From: Reticulitermes speratus
Taxonomy: Eukaryota; Arthropoda; Insecta; Blattodea; Rhinotermitidae
Length of the DNA: 64,000 bases
NCBI GenBank assembly: GCA_021186555.1
Contig: JAJKFL010000010.1
Location: 2,137,487-2,201,486, forward strand
Direction: 5' to 3'
In this document: one piece after another, positions 53,874-64,000 of the stretch
Numbering within the stretch: the first letter of the stretch is position 1
Layout: each line of letters starts with the position of its first letter
Made by a program: the position numbers and the translations under genes
The notes under the pieces: generated by a model
What the model saw: only the letters and a program-made list of their open reading frames with translations
Databases searched by the model: none
What the model was told of the DNA's origin: nothing

Positions 53874-55002
53874 GATGGGTTACCTGATTGAATGTGGGCT
53901 AGTTACTTCGTTACTTAGGTTGCGTGATTGAATGTGGGCTACATACTTCATTACTTAGGTTGCCTGATTGAATGTGGGCTAGTTGCGTCGTTACTTAGGT
54001 TACCTCATTGAATGTGGGCTAGTTACTTCGTTACTTAGGTTGCGTGATTGAATGTGGGCTACATACTTCATTACTTAGGTTGTCTGATTGAACGTGGGCT
54101 AGTTGCGTCGCTACTTAGGTTGCCTGATTGAATGTGGGCTAGTTACTTCGTTAATTAGGTTGCGTGATTGAATGTGGGCTAGTTACTTCATTACTTAGGT
54201 TGCGTGATTGATTGTGGGTTAGTTACTTCGTTACTTAGGTTGCCTGATTGAATGTGGGCTAGTTGCGTCGTTACTTAGGTTGCCTGATTGAATGTGGGCT
54301 AGTTGCTTCGTTACTTAGGTTGCCTGATTGATTGTGGGTTAGTTACTTCGTTACTTAGGTTGCCTGATTGAATGTGGGCTAGTTGCGTCGTTACTTAGGT
54401 TGCCTGCTTGAGTGTGGGCTATTTGCTTCGTTACTTAGGTTGCCTGATTGAATGTGGGCTAGTTGCGTCGTTACTTAGGTTGCCTGATTGAATGTTGGCT
54501 AGTTGCGTCGTTACTTAGGTTGCCTGATTGAATGTGGGCTAGTTACTTCGTTACTTAGGTTGCCTGATTGAATGTGGGCTAGTTGCTTCGTTACTTCGGT
54601 TGCCTGATTGAATGTGGACTAGTTGCGTCGTTACTTAGGTTGCCTGATTGAATGTGGGCTAGTTACTTCGTTACTTAGGTTGCCTGATTGAATGTGGACT
54701 AGTTGCTTCGTTACTTCGGTTGCCTGATTGAATGTGGAATAGTTGCGTCGTTACTTAGGTTGCCTGATTGAATGTGGGCTAGTTACTTCGTTACTTAGGT
54801 TGCCTGATTGAATGTGGGCTAGTTGCTTCGTTACTTCGGTTGCCTGATTGAATGTGGAATAGTTGCGTCGTTACTTAGGTTGCCTGATTGAATGTGGGCT
54901 AGTTACTTCGTTACTTAGGTTGCCTGATTGAATGTGGGCTAGTTGCTTCGTTACTTCGGTTGCCTGATTGAATGTGGGCTAGTTACTTCCTTACTTCGGT
55001 TC
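53874..55002. repeat. 40-bp tandem repeat, about 28 copies, with 120-bp higher order
   Basis: The unit is ttgcctgattgaatgtgggc then tagttacttcgttacttagg. From about 54.54 kb three unit types (agttacttcg..aggt, agttgcttcg..cggt, agttgcgtcg..aggt) repeat in fixed order, making a 120-bp period. Confidence 0.96.
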
Positions 55003-55049
55003 TTATGAACAAGAAGGCAGCCAACATCATGAATTGTAATAATACAGTA

Positions 55050-55390
55050 TTACAGCTAAAGCGGCCTTGAAGTTTGGTAGTGAAGCCTGGGTGCTGAAGA
55101 AAAGAGATGAACAAAGACTGGAAGCAGCGGAAGTGAAATTTTTAAGACATTTATTAGTTATTACTAAGTTAGACAGGGAGAAACTTGCAGTGCAGAGCAC
55201 TGTTTTGGAAATAAAACAATACCTACGAGAGTGGCTACAACACGTAGAGAGAATGGACACAGACAGGATACACAAACGTGCACTGAAATAGGGGAAGAGA
55301 AGCTTAGGACGACCGAGGAAAAGATGGAAAGACCAGCTTCACCTCGAAGGTTAAAGAACAGGCAATACGCCTAACACTTCACAGCTCTTA
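55050..55390 (+). pseudogene. C-terminal remnant of a second non-LTR retrotransposon
   Basis: The plus strand reads KFGSEAWVLKKRDEQRLEAA, VKFLRHLLVITKLDREKLAV, LEIKQYLREWLQHVERMDTD, then beyond a stop GRPRKRWKDQLHLEG in another phase. This is a typical C-terminal tail of insect LINE polyproteins. It is not closely related to the 16.4 kb element. Stops and a frameshift break it. Confidence 0.82.
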
Positions 55391-55500
55391 AATTTTCAGT
55401 TTTTTAACCAACGAATGTAATTTTTATTTAAAAAACTGAAAATTAGTGTCAAGATGCACGGTGAACACAACGTGACATTAGTGTCAAGATGCACGGTGAA
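55391..55500. repeat. minimal palindrome followed by TGCACGGTGAA twice
   Basis: aattttcagttttttaa (55391-55407) is perfectly inverted at 55428-55444 around ccaacgaatgtaa. tgcacggtgaacacaa occurs at 55455 and again at 55490. Same arrangement as the larger palindromes at 7.4, 36.3 and 47.4 kb, without a hammerhead core. Confidence 0.6.
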
Positions 55501-55559
55501 CACAAGGTGAAAGACTTCACAGCTCATAAAGATAGTAAATGTTGTGCATGTCCACACTT

Positions 55560-55775
55560 TGAAGGCGTAAAGGGAGAGTAGCTGTCTTAACCACGGCACT
55601 AAATGGAGGCGAGTTCGGGCGCTTTACCCCTTGGAAGGAACCCTCGATATCCATTGAATATGAGACTTGGTGGGGTCCCAGGGACGGTCTGGACGTTTTG
55701 TAGAAAAAAATCTCTTGCCCCTACCGGGATTCGAACCTCGGACCGTCCAGGCCGTGGTATAGGCACTGTACCTAT
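55560..55775 (-). mobile_element. diverged SINE, family A-like
   Basis: On the minus strand B box gtccgaggttcgaatcccgg, ctgggaccccaccaagtctc, aggggtaaagcgcccgaact and cctccatttagtgccgtggt. The head is damaged (caggccgtggtataggc in the plus sense). Confidence 0.7.
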
Positions 55776-56564
55776 AGTTAACATGAACCTCACGTAATAT
55801 CGTGCTCCTTAATGAGGTTTGAGGTCCTCCTGGCGATGAATTTTAAGATTATGTTCTTCCGAGATGTGACACCGTGCGATTTTGTAGGAGGTATCAAATT
55901 TTCAGAGGAAGCTTCAGTTGTTTCTTGTAGAATGACAGCTAGGGTTATTGCGACAGTGCTGCACCTGGTGTCAGAACAGTCAACAGCCCCACTTCCCGGT
56001 ATTAAGGTGCTTAGTTCTGCTAGCTCTGTCTCATTTACCTGTCTTGTACCTTTATTCCTTAACTCACTTTGCTTCTTAGACAAGAGTTTTTCTTTCCCAC
56101 AACCTTTTTATCTGTTGTTTTACTCCTTCCATCGTGCCTTTACTTCCTATTAATTTATTTCTTGTTTCTCCCTTCGCGCCTGTTATTTCTTTCGTTCACA
56201 TTGTGTGGACCTTCGATCTCTCTCGGGTCATCGGGTTCGAGCTAAGGCCGCGAAGCCTGCCCCACCGCTGTTCATCTTCGTAACTTTCCTGCTGCCTTGT
56301 AACGCCTTCTTTCAGCGTAATTTGCCTGAAGCGACTGAAGAAGTGAATGTATAGGCGAGCAGCGTGTTACGTCTTGAATAAAGGCTGCATCGCATAGACG
56401 CCACTGCACGCCTAACACAGGTCATATTTCGTGCGTGATTTGAGCTTCTCACAGTGCTGTAACTGGAAGGCTTTTGGGAATACGACGCTTTGTCGTTGGT
56501 CTGTGTACCTTTGAAGGGCTGCAGTGCCTTCGTGTGGGCGTCGAGCAGTCCAGACTGCTTCACC
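55776..56564. other. decayed repeat stretch
   Basis: The frame from 55812 begins MRFEVLLAMNFKIMFFRDVT, another phrase common in translated insect repeats, probably the flank of a decayed hammerhead-like element. No gene is supported. Confidence 0.4.
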
Positions 56565-56603
56565 CTGAAGATGTATACACTATGATTCTTCGAAACATGT
56601 GTA
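56565..56603 (+). ncRNA. decayed hammerhead-like motif
   Basis: ctgaaga, t, weak stem II, gaaac, atgt, gta. The catalytic core and triplet are intact, but the stem II region (gtatacactatgattcttc) pairs poorly. Confidence 0.4.
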
Positions 56604-56831
56604 ACTACCGTCCAGTAATACAGCGTCGTATCTCAGAAGACCTAATCAAGGGTCCAAACATTTTCCAAAAATCTGGAGCCATATCTAAATTCTAGGTGCC
56701 AAAATGATGACGTGAAGGAAATTTTATTCTGAGGACCCTAAAATATTGGGCGGCAGCATACAAAACTTAGTCGCAGGGACGAGCAGATGCCAGGAATTTG
56801 TGAATCTTTCACATAAATATTATAATAATGT

Positions 56832-57163
56832 AAAGGTAAAGGTAAAGGTGAAGGTAAAGGTGAAGGTGAAGGTAAAGGTGAAGGTAAAATTCTTCCTAGA
56901 ACGGACCATGAAGGCCCAGAGGGGAATTAGGGGTATAGCTCTACTCTTTCTTTAACCCTGGCACTAGATGACCACCCACGGTCAACTCCACGCCCCGGCC
57001 GCTTTACCCCCGGGAAAAAGACCCGGCACCGATTTTATAGGAGGCTGAGTGGCCCCCAGGGCCGGTCTGGACGGGTGCGGAAAATCTCGCCCCCATCGAG
57101 ATTCGATTCCCGGACCGTCCAGTCCGTAGCGATTCACTATACTGACTGAGCTATCCTGGCCCT
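56832..57163 (-). mobile_element. family A SINE with expanded tail and 13-bp TSD
   Basis: Minus-strand head gggccaggatagctcagtca, B box gggaatcgaatctcgatg. The tail is extended to about ten ctttac/cttcac units. The duplication attataataatgt is exact at 56819-56831 and 57164-57176. Confidence 0.94.
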
Positions 57164-57176
57164 ATTATAATAATGT

Positions 57177-58302
57177 GCTCTGTCAAATTGCAATGACGGC
57201 TTTGTACTTTGGAGCTTCTACTTCGACACCTGGTGTCACAATGTAGATCACAGCGCTAAAGAAAACGTTCTTTATAAATTGGAAACAACTTTGTCAGGCT
57301 TGCTGTTTGCAGTGGAGCCTCGTGCCCTTGTATAATTCCCTGGAGCCCGCCCTCTCACCTGTGCCACCACCATAACTCCCAGTAACCCTCGAATAAACCC
57401 AGGCCACAAGGATCCTCCTTGGTGAAGAGTCAGTGTCGCAGTGGTCGAAAGTTAACTGAGGCTTTTCCTTCCCGATACTCTACAGTTTATCCGTACTCCT
57501 TTAATCGGTTGCGATGTTGATTAGTTATTCACTTAGTGAGTGTATCATTAAGATGAATGTATACAAAATGAACTCATAATGTGGAGATCATATTAGTTCA
57601 CACGCAGTTATGTTACCTGCGAAGTCAGTACATTTCTTTTCCATTAAATTTTAGTATCGAGGAATCTGTAGGAAGAATGTTTGCTGAAACTTGATTTGTT
57701 TATTGATCGTGTATAATCGACACTGTGTGGAGCTCACATCGATACGATACAAAATGAAAGGTAAATGTAATTAAATATAGACACAACATCCACGACATTT
57801 ATTGAAAAAATTGATGCATATGGCGGATACTCAGGAAATTGGCAAAGATAGTTGCGCACAGAACGCAAGTTTTCACCAGTCGGTCCCTCTACTTTGAATC
57901 TTTCTACGCAGGGGCGCAGATAGCAAGGCGCAAGATGGTCACCTGCGGATTTTGTCGTTCAGTATTTCATTATATTAAACGATAAATATCTACACAAAAC
58001 CAAAACAAGATTTCATTCCGTTTCTACAGTTTTAGTGTAAAAATTGAGTTAGGATTTTGATTAAGTGACAACTCTGTTATTGTACATATCGATCATTACA
58101 AAATTTGGTCACTTTGAGTGTGGGTAACGTGCAGCACTTTGCAAAGAATGATACCAGCGCTTTTGGTACATGACATTTGTCGCCATACTAGTCAGTCACT
58201 TCTCCAGTATTTACACCCTTCGAACAGAAAAGTCGCATTGGATTTCGGGTTTATTTTCTGGCGTAGTCTCTGAACATGGCCTGTGGTCTTGTACTGCTAC
58301 AA
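57177..58302. other. stretch without recognised features
   Basis: 1.1 kb without recognisable repeat, transposon or coding signal. It is the longest such stretch in the right half. Confidence 0.45.
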
Positions 58303-58314
58303 GATCACTCTATA

Positions 58315-58544
58315 TTTTTTTTCTTTTCCAATGGCTCGACAGCCCCTTGGGGGCCTAGGTCGCCTCATTTTTTGAGGCTTCACGATCACACTCAGACACA
58401 CCACACTCGGTAGGACTCCTCTGGACGAGGGACTAGCCCGTCGCAGAGACCTCTACCTGACAACACACAACACTCACAAGAGACAGACATCCATGTCCTT
58501 GGCGGGATTCGAACCCACGATGCCAGTAAGCGAGCGGCCGTAGA
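58315..58544 (-). mobile_element. family B SINE, 5' truncated, with 12-bp TSD
   Basis: Minus-strand body and B box (cgtgggttcgaatcccgcc) present. The head stops at tctacggccgctcgcttac. The flanks gatcactctata and gatcactgtata (58303-58314, 58545-58556) match at 11 of 12. Confidence 0.88.
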
Positions 58545-58714
58545 TGATCACTGTATACTTGTACAAATTGTAGTTGATTCGAAACAAACACATGAATCAC
58601 ATTGAAATAGGTGTGGGACAGACTGATTTATTGTGAACTCACAACACTCAGTCCAACAAAATGCACTGTATTGTTCCCACATATTTTATATTACAATATC
58701 ACGTTGAACACTGC

Positions 58715-58748
58715 TACATGTTTCGATCCCTTATAGGATCATCATCAG
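58715..58748 (-). ncRNA. hammerhead-ribozyme-like motif
   Basis: Minus strand: ctgatga, t, gatcc, loop, ggatc, gaaac, at, gta. acatgt is self-complementary and could form stem III between two molecules. Stem I pairing (gattcc with gcagtg) is poor. Confidence 0.55.
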
Positions 58749-58869
58749 GGAATCGCATTAAAGTAACACTGCACAAAACCGAACTAGCAATCCATGTTCA
58801 CAATAAAAAGATGTAGAAAGGTCAAACAGTTAAAATGTAGGCGTTTGTTGTGTAATGGATCCTGGTATA

Positions 58870-61605
58870 CAGTGTTTTGGAGACTGCCTGCGTAAGTAAG
58901 GAAGGATGAGACCGTGCGGTGATATTGTGATATAAACTGTATACAGTGTTTTGGAGACTGCCTACGTAAGTAAGGAAGGATGAGACCGTGCGGTGATATT
59001 GTGATATAAACTGTATACAGTGTTTTGGAGACTGCCTACGTAAGTAAGGAAGGATGAGACCGTGCGGTGATATTGTGATATAGACTGTATACAGTGTTTT
59101 GGAGACTGCCTACGTAAGTAAGGAAGGATGAGACCGTGTGGTGATATTGTGATATAAACTGTATACAGTGTTTTGGAGACTGCCTACGTAAGTAAGGAAG
59201 GATGAGACCGTGCGGTGATATTGTGATATAAACTGTATACAGTGTTTTGGAGACTGCCTACGTAAGTAAGGAAGGATGAGACCGTGCGGTGATATTGTGA
59301 TATAAACTGTATACAGTGTTTTGGAGACTGCCTACGTAAGTAAGGAAGGATGAGACCGTGCGGTGATATTGTGATATAAACTGTATACAGTGTTTTGGAG
59401 ACTGCCTACGTAAGTAAGGAAGGATGAGACCGTGCGGTGATATTGTGATATAAACTGTATACAGTGTTTTGGAGACTGCCTACGTAAGTAAGGAAGGATG
59501 AGACCGTGCGGTGATATTGTGATATAAACTGTATACAGTGTTTTGGAGACTGCCTACTTAAGTAAGGAAGGATGAGACCGTGCGGTGATATTGTGATATA
59601 AACTGTATACAGTGTTTTGGAGACTGCCTACTTAAGTAAGGAAGGATGAGACCGTGCGGTGATATTGTGATATAAACTGTATACAGTGTTTTGGAGACTG
59701 CCTACGTAAGTAAGGAAGGATGAGACCGTGCGGTGATATTGTGATATAAACTGTATACAGTGTTTTGGAGACTGCCTACGTAAGTAAGGAAGGATGAGAC
59801 CGTGCGGTGATATTGTGATATAAACTGTATACAGTGTTTTGGAGACTGCCTACGTAAGTAAGGAAGGATGAGACCGTGTGGTGATATTGTGATATAAACT
59901 GTATACAGTGTTTTGGAGACTGCCTACGTAAGTAAGGAAGGATGAGACCGTGCGGTGATATTGTGATATAAACTGTATACAGTGTTTTGGAGACTGCCTA
60001 CGTAAGTAAGGAAGGATGAGACCGTGCGGTGATATTGTGATATAAACTGTATACAGTGTTTTGGAGACTGCCTACGTAAGTAAGGAAGGATGAGACCGTG
60101 CGGTGATATTGTGATATAAACTGTATACAGTGTTTTGGAGACTGCCTACGTAAGTAAGGAAGGATGAGACCGTGCGGTGTTATTGTGATATAAACTGTAT
60201 ACAGTGTTTTGGAGACTGCCTACGTAAGTAAGGAAGGATGAGACCGTGCGGTGATATTGTGATATAAACTGTATACAGTGTTTTGGAGACTGCCTACGTA
60301 AGTAAGGAAGGATGAGACCGTGTGGTGATATTGTGATATAAACTGTATGCAGTGTTTTGGAGACTGCCTACGTAAGTAAGGAAGGATGAGACCGTGCGGT
60401 GATATTGTGATATAAACTGTATACAGTGTTTTGGAGACTGCCTACGTAAGTAAGGAAGGATGAGACCGTGCGGTGATATTGTGATATAAACTGTATACAG
60501 TGTTTTGGAGACTGCCTACGTAAGTAAGGAAGGATGAGACCGTGCGGTGATATTGTGATATAAACTGTATACAGTGTTTTGGAGACTGCCTACGTAAGTA
60601 AGGAAGGATGAGACCGTGCGGTGATATTGTGATATAAACTGTATACAGTGTTTTGGAGACTGCCTACGTAAGTAAGGAAGGATGAGACCGTGCGGTGATA
60701 TTGTGATATAAACTGTATACAGTGTTTTGGAGACTGCCTACGTAAGTAAGGAAGGATGAGACCGTGCGGTGATATTGTGATATAAACTGTATACAGTGTT
60801 TTGGAGACTGCCTACGTAAGTAAGGAAGGATGAGACCGTGCGGTGATATTGTGATATAAACTGTATACAGTGTTTTGGAGACTGCCTACGTAAGTAAGGA
60901 AGGATGAGACCGTGCGGTGATATTGTGATATAAACTGTATACAGTGTTTTGGAGACTGCCTACGTAAGTAAGGAAGGATGAGACCGTGCGGTGATATTGT
61001 GATATAAACTGTATACAGTGTTTTGGAGACTGCCTACGTAAGTAAGGAAGGATGAGACCGTGCGGTGATATTGTGATATAAACTGTATACAGTGTTTTGG
61101 AGACTGCCTACGTAAGTAAGGAAGGATGAGACCGTGCGGTGATATTGTGATATAAACTGTATACAGTGTTTTGGAGACTGCCTACGTAAGTAAGGAAGGA
61201 TGAGACCGTGCGGTGATATTGTGATATAAACTGTATACAGTGTTTTGGAGACTGCCTACGTAAGTAAGGAAGGATGAGACCGTGCGGTGATATTGTGATA
61301 TAAACTGTATACAGTGTTTTGGAGACTGCCTACGTAAGTAAGGAAGGATGAGACCGTGCGGTGATATTGTGATATAAACTGTATACAGTGTTTTGGAGAC
61401 TGCCTACGTAAGTAAGGAAGGATGAGACCGTGCGGTGATATTGTGATATAAACTGTATACAGTGTTTTGGAGACTGCCTACGTAAGTAAGGAAGGATGAG
61501 ACCGTGCGGTGATATTGTGATATAAACTGTATACAGTGTTTTGGAGACTGCCTACGTAAGTAAGGAAGGATGAGACCGTGCGGTGATATTGTGATATAAA
61601 CTGTT
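58870..61605. repeat. 74-bp tandem repeat, about 37 copies
   Basis: The unit is gtatacagtgttttggagac, tgcctacgtaagtaaggaag, gatgagaccgtgcggtgata, ttgtgatataaact. Nearly identical throughout (occasional gtgtgg, tactta). The ggtgatattgtgatataaac part matches the right arm of the element that encloses it. Confidence 0.97.
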
Positions 61606-61650
61606 TGGGAACAATACAGTGCTCTGTGTTGGATTGAGTGTTGTGAGTTG

Positions 61651-62678
61651 GTTGTCGACATGGCGCGGAATGAACAGTATACAATTTATGATTTATTTTG
61701 CTGTGCTACATGTTTAGGCCCTGCAGGATTTTCTTCGGTAATTTTCACTAATATTAATTGTTCTGTCTGAAGGTGGCCCTGTTGGGCGGAAACGTGGGGG
61801 GGGGGGGGGGGGGGGGGAGTGTGGAATAAATTGGTTTACCCCAAGTTTATTTTATTGTATGTACTTCCTTGGTTTCCAGTCAGTTGTGTCGCTGTATTGT
61901 CACCACTTCAAATGCGATGAAACCCGGGTCAGAAGGAATTTTTGTGTTGTTTAAAACCGCCATCTTTTGCAGTGTTGCCAACGTCACTTTGTTTGTATAT
62001 TAAAATTGCCTTTACTTTACAACTCAAAAGGATTCATTGGCTGTTGTTATGTTATGAAATTAATCATATCCCATGTCCGGTACGTGGCCTTGACAATACA
62101 GGAAATTACATTGTCACCTCGCCTGTGGTTGTGCAACCAGTCTGACACTGCAGCCCTGCTTGTCCTCTAATTCTTGTTAGTGTCGGTAAGCCAGGGACAG
62201 TCCTGATTCAGTCCACCTCTGCTGTATGGCAGTGAAGTATGGCCTTACTGCTTCCAAACGAATGACCACGGTGGACTGTCGACTCCCGAGAGGCGGAACC
62301 TAAATGCTAAATTATGTATCTGTTTTCAAGTTACAGTACTTCTGGTACGATTACTGCTGCAAAGCCTGGGTTAAACGGAAAAACTGTCTTTATAGAAATA
62401 AATACACTGCCCCCACTGTACTGAGTCAGATATAAATTTATATTACTTAAAATCAGTCAAAATTTTTTTAGCAACGGAAAGGAAGCGGACAAAAATATAG
62501 TCGTGTGGTTCACCATTCCACGTGGCCGTCATATTTACTGGATTGGCTGTACTCTCGCCAGCTAAAACCCTTCATCACATACGCCTGCAGCAGACGTGTT
62601 CCGGTCACGAGTCCATCGTCAGTGTCGTTCTATGATATATATATATGAATTTCCTGTCATTATTACTCATGTGTTATT
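61651..62678. other. unannotated stretch with G22 run
   Basis: A degenerate hammerhead-like ctgaaggtggccc...gggcggaaacgtgg lies at about 61768-61798, running into a G22 run at 61796-61817. No gene is supported. Confidence 0.4.
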
Positions 62679-62689
62679 AATTGTTTAAA

Positions 62690-62945
62690 GGCCGTGCCAT
62701 GGCTCAGGCGGTTAGTCGCCGGCCTCTCACCGCGGAGGCCCGGGTTCGATTCCGGGTCAGTCCGTGTGGGAATTGTGGTGGACAAAGTGACACTGGGGCA
62801 GGTTTTTTCCCCGAGTACTTCGGTTTTCCCATGTCAGTATCATTCCACCGGTGCTCCATTAGAAGGAAAAATAAAAAAAATATATTCATCTTCATCATAG
62901 GGTTGCGCAATAAGCCTCAAGACTGCGGGGCCCTACACAAAAAAA
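62690..62945 (+). mobile_element. tRNA-derived SINE, family D, with 11-bp TSD
   Basis: The best family D copy: ggccgtgccatggctcaggc, cggcctctcaccgcggaggc, B box cccgggttcgattccgggtc, gtggtggacaaagtgacact, ccgagtacttcggttttccc, A-tail. The duplication aattgtttaaa is at 62679-62689 and 62946-62956. The head closely resembles tRNA-Glu (ctctcaccgc around the anticodon). Confidence 0.95.
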
Positions 62946-62956
62946 AATTGTTTAAA

Positions 62957-63697
62957 AAATATAATTAAATATTGTTTTTGTTTTTATTCGTAATATCCCG
63001 TTTTTTGTGCTTCCTTGTTTTTTTTTTTTTTTTTTTAATTTTGCTACTCGAATGGAAAATGGTTAACCTCGACTCTCGAAGAAGAAAAAAAATGTGTAGA
63101 ATACGTTATGCGTACATTGCGTATCTTGTTACGTTTCGCTTAAACTTCTGGTTTCTGAATGAGTTTGGTTGACTCTCCAGTTTCACTTCAGATGTAGCCA
63201 ACACATCCTGGACATAATTGCTGCCAAGTAGGTTAGCTCAGTATCTCTAACTCCTATCTTCATGTTGTAGGCGAATGGCGAGAAGTGGGCCTACCGAGTG
63301 TCAAATCATGACCGATTTCTTACAAGTCTTTTACAATCATATTTCATGGCATTTACATTTGATTCGATGTCATATAATCTCTGTAGTTGCCACAAACGCA
63401 AAGATATGTTTGCTGATATTCCTAATGCATTCAAATTTGTGAAACTGTCTAAAGCAGGCGTAATGTTTATCGCAGTCTTGCCATTAGCTCCTGTTCTGAG
63501 TCAGTTCAGTTTTCGTGATTGCAGTTTAGTTCGCTTTCACCAATTTAATAATACTGTCTTTCCACTTACGTGGTGCCTTTCACATGGTTTCCTCTCAAGC
63601 CTCTTTTAACCAAACGTTTTTATTAGTAATTCTTTTCTCCTTAAGTACTCTTTGTGTCTGTCTTCTCACGTTTATTGATTTAGCCGCTTTGACGTTA
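62957..63697. other. unannotated stretch
   Basis: T19 run near 63019-63037. An open frame of 103 residues at 63298-63609 has no recognised domain. Confidence 0.4.
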
Positions 63698-64000
63698 GTG
63701 TACAGATGTTGTGACGTTGGTGTACAGATGTGACGTTAGTGTACAGATGTCGTGACGTTAGTGTACAGATGTAGTGACGTTAGTGTACAGATGTAGTGAC
63801 GTTAGTGTACAGATGTCGTGACGTTAGTGTACAGATGTCGTGACGTTAGTGTACAGACGTCGTGACGTTAGTGTACAGACGTCGTGACGTTAGTGTACAG
63901 ACGTCGTGACGTTAGTGTACAGACGTCGTGACGTTAGTGTACAGACGTCGTGACGTTAGTGTACAGACGTCGTGACGTTAGTGTACAGATGTTGTGACGT
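63698..64000. repeat. 22-bp tandem repeat, cut by window end
   Basis: The unit is gtgacgttagtgtacagatg plus tc, about 14 copies to the edge. Later units have gacgtc in place of gatgtc/gatgta, so the array changes type along its length. Confidence 0.95.

Larger units (their letters stand above)
58636..61650. mobile_element. palindromic element expanded by an internal satellite
   Basis: The left arm aactcacaacactcagtcca, acaaaatgcactgtattgtt, cccacatattttatattaca and the right arm (61579-61650) are inverted copies of each other with a few changes. A hammerhead-like core lies in the left part. Between them is a 2.7-kb array of a 74-bp unit. The arms match the 3.5-3.7 kb element. Confidence 0.75.

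Noticed and set aside
63298..63609. 103-residue open frame
   Set aside because: No motif, no homologue I recognise, and no supporting start or neighbour.

Overview
The window looks like non-genic DNA from a large, transposon-rich arthropod genome. I found no host protein-coding exon, rRNA or true tRNA gene that I can defend. Long reading frames are either frames through tandem repeats or remnants of transposon proteins. The SINE families, the DUF4817/DDE transposase remnants and the reverse-transcriptase tails resemble those I associate with insects, most of all cockroaches and termites (Blattodea). That placement is an inference, about even odds at order level.
Three kinds of sequence dominate. 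(1) Tandem arrays: about a dozen unrelated families with units of 13 to 114 bp fill roughly 14.6 kb, about 23% of the window, at 1-866, 7.6-9.1, 10.4-11.2, 20.0-20.4, 22.3-23.9, 28.8-30.0, 43.6-45.8, 46.3-47.1, 48.3-48.7, 52.2-52.6, 53.9-55.0, 58.9-61.6 and 63.7-64.0 kb. (2) Retroposons: about thirty tRNA-derived SINEs in at least five families, many with exact 9-15 bp target-site duplications, and 3' ends of three kinds of non-LTR retrotransposon. One of these keeps an intact reverse-transcriptase domain at 16.4-17.8 kb. (3) Small DNA transposons: four hAT-type elements, two IS630/Tc1/mariner-type transposase relics, a Harbinger-like, a pogo-like and several other terminal-inverted-repeat elements, often nested.
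The most interesting content is a set of dispersed palindromic elements carrying a compact hammerhead-ribozyme-like motif: CUGANGA, one U, a stem that differs between copies but stays paired, GAAAC, 2-4 nt, then GUA. The best copies are in a 2.4 kb palindrome at 36.3-38.7 kb, with others at 3.6, 24.1, 35.8, 39.9, 47.4-47.7 and 58.7 kb. Hammerheads with a reduced stem III are known to travel with Penelope-like retroelements, and these elements may be such ends. They share the terminal word CCAACAAAATGCAC, and several palindromes are followed on the right by TGCACGGTGAA. One of these elements (58.6-61.7 kb) holds about 37 copies of a 74-bp satellite whose unit partly derives from the element's own arm.
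A second unusual family is a short inverted-repeat element (ends AACCCTTTAAAG / CTTTAAAGGGTT) present at four loci with the same flanks and 13, 1, 20 and 2 internal copies of one 114-bp repeat. It appears to be a mobile carrier of a satellite.
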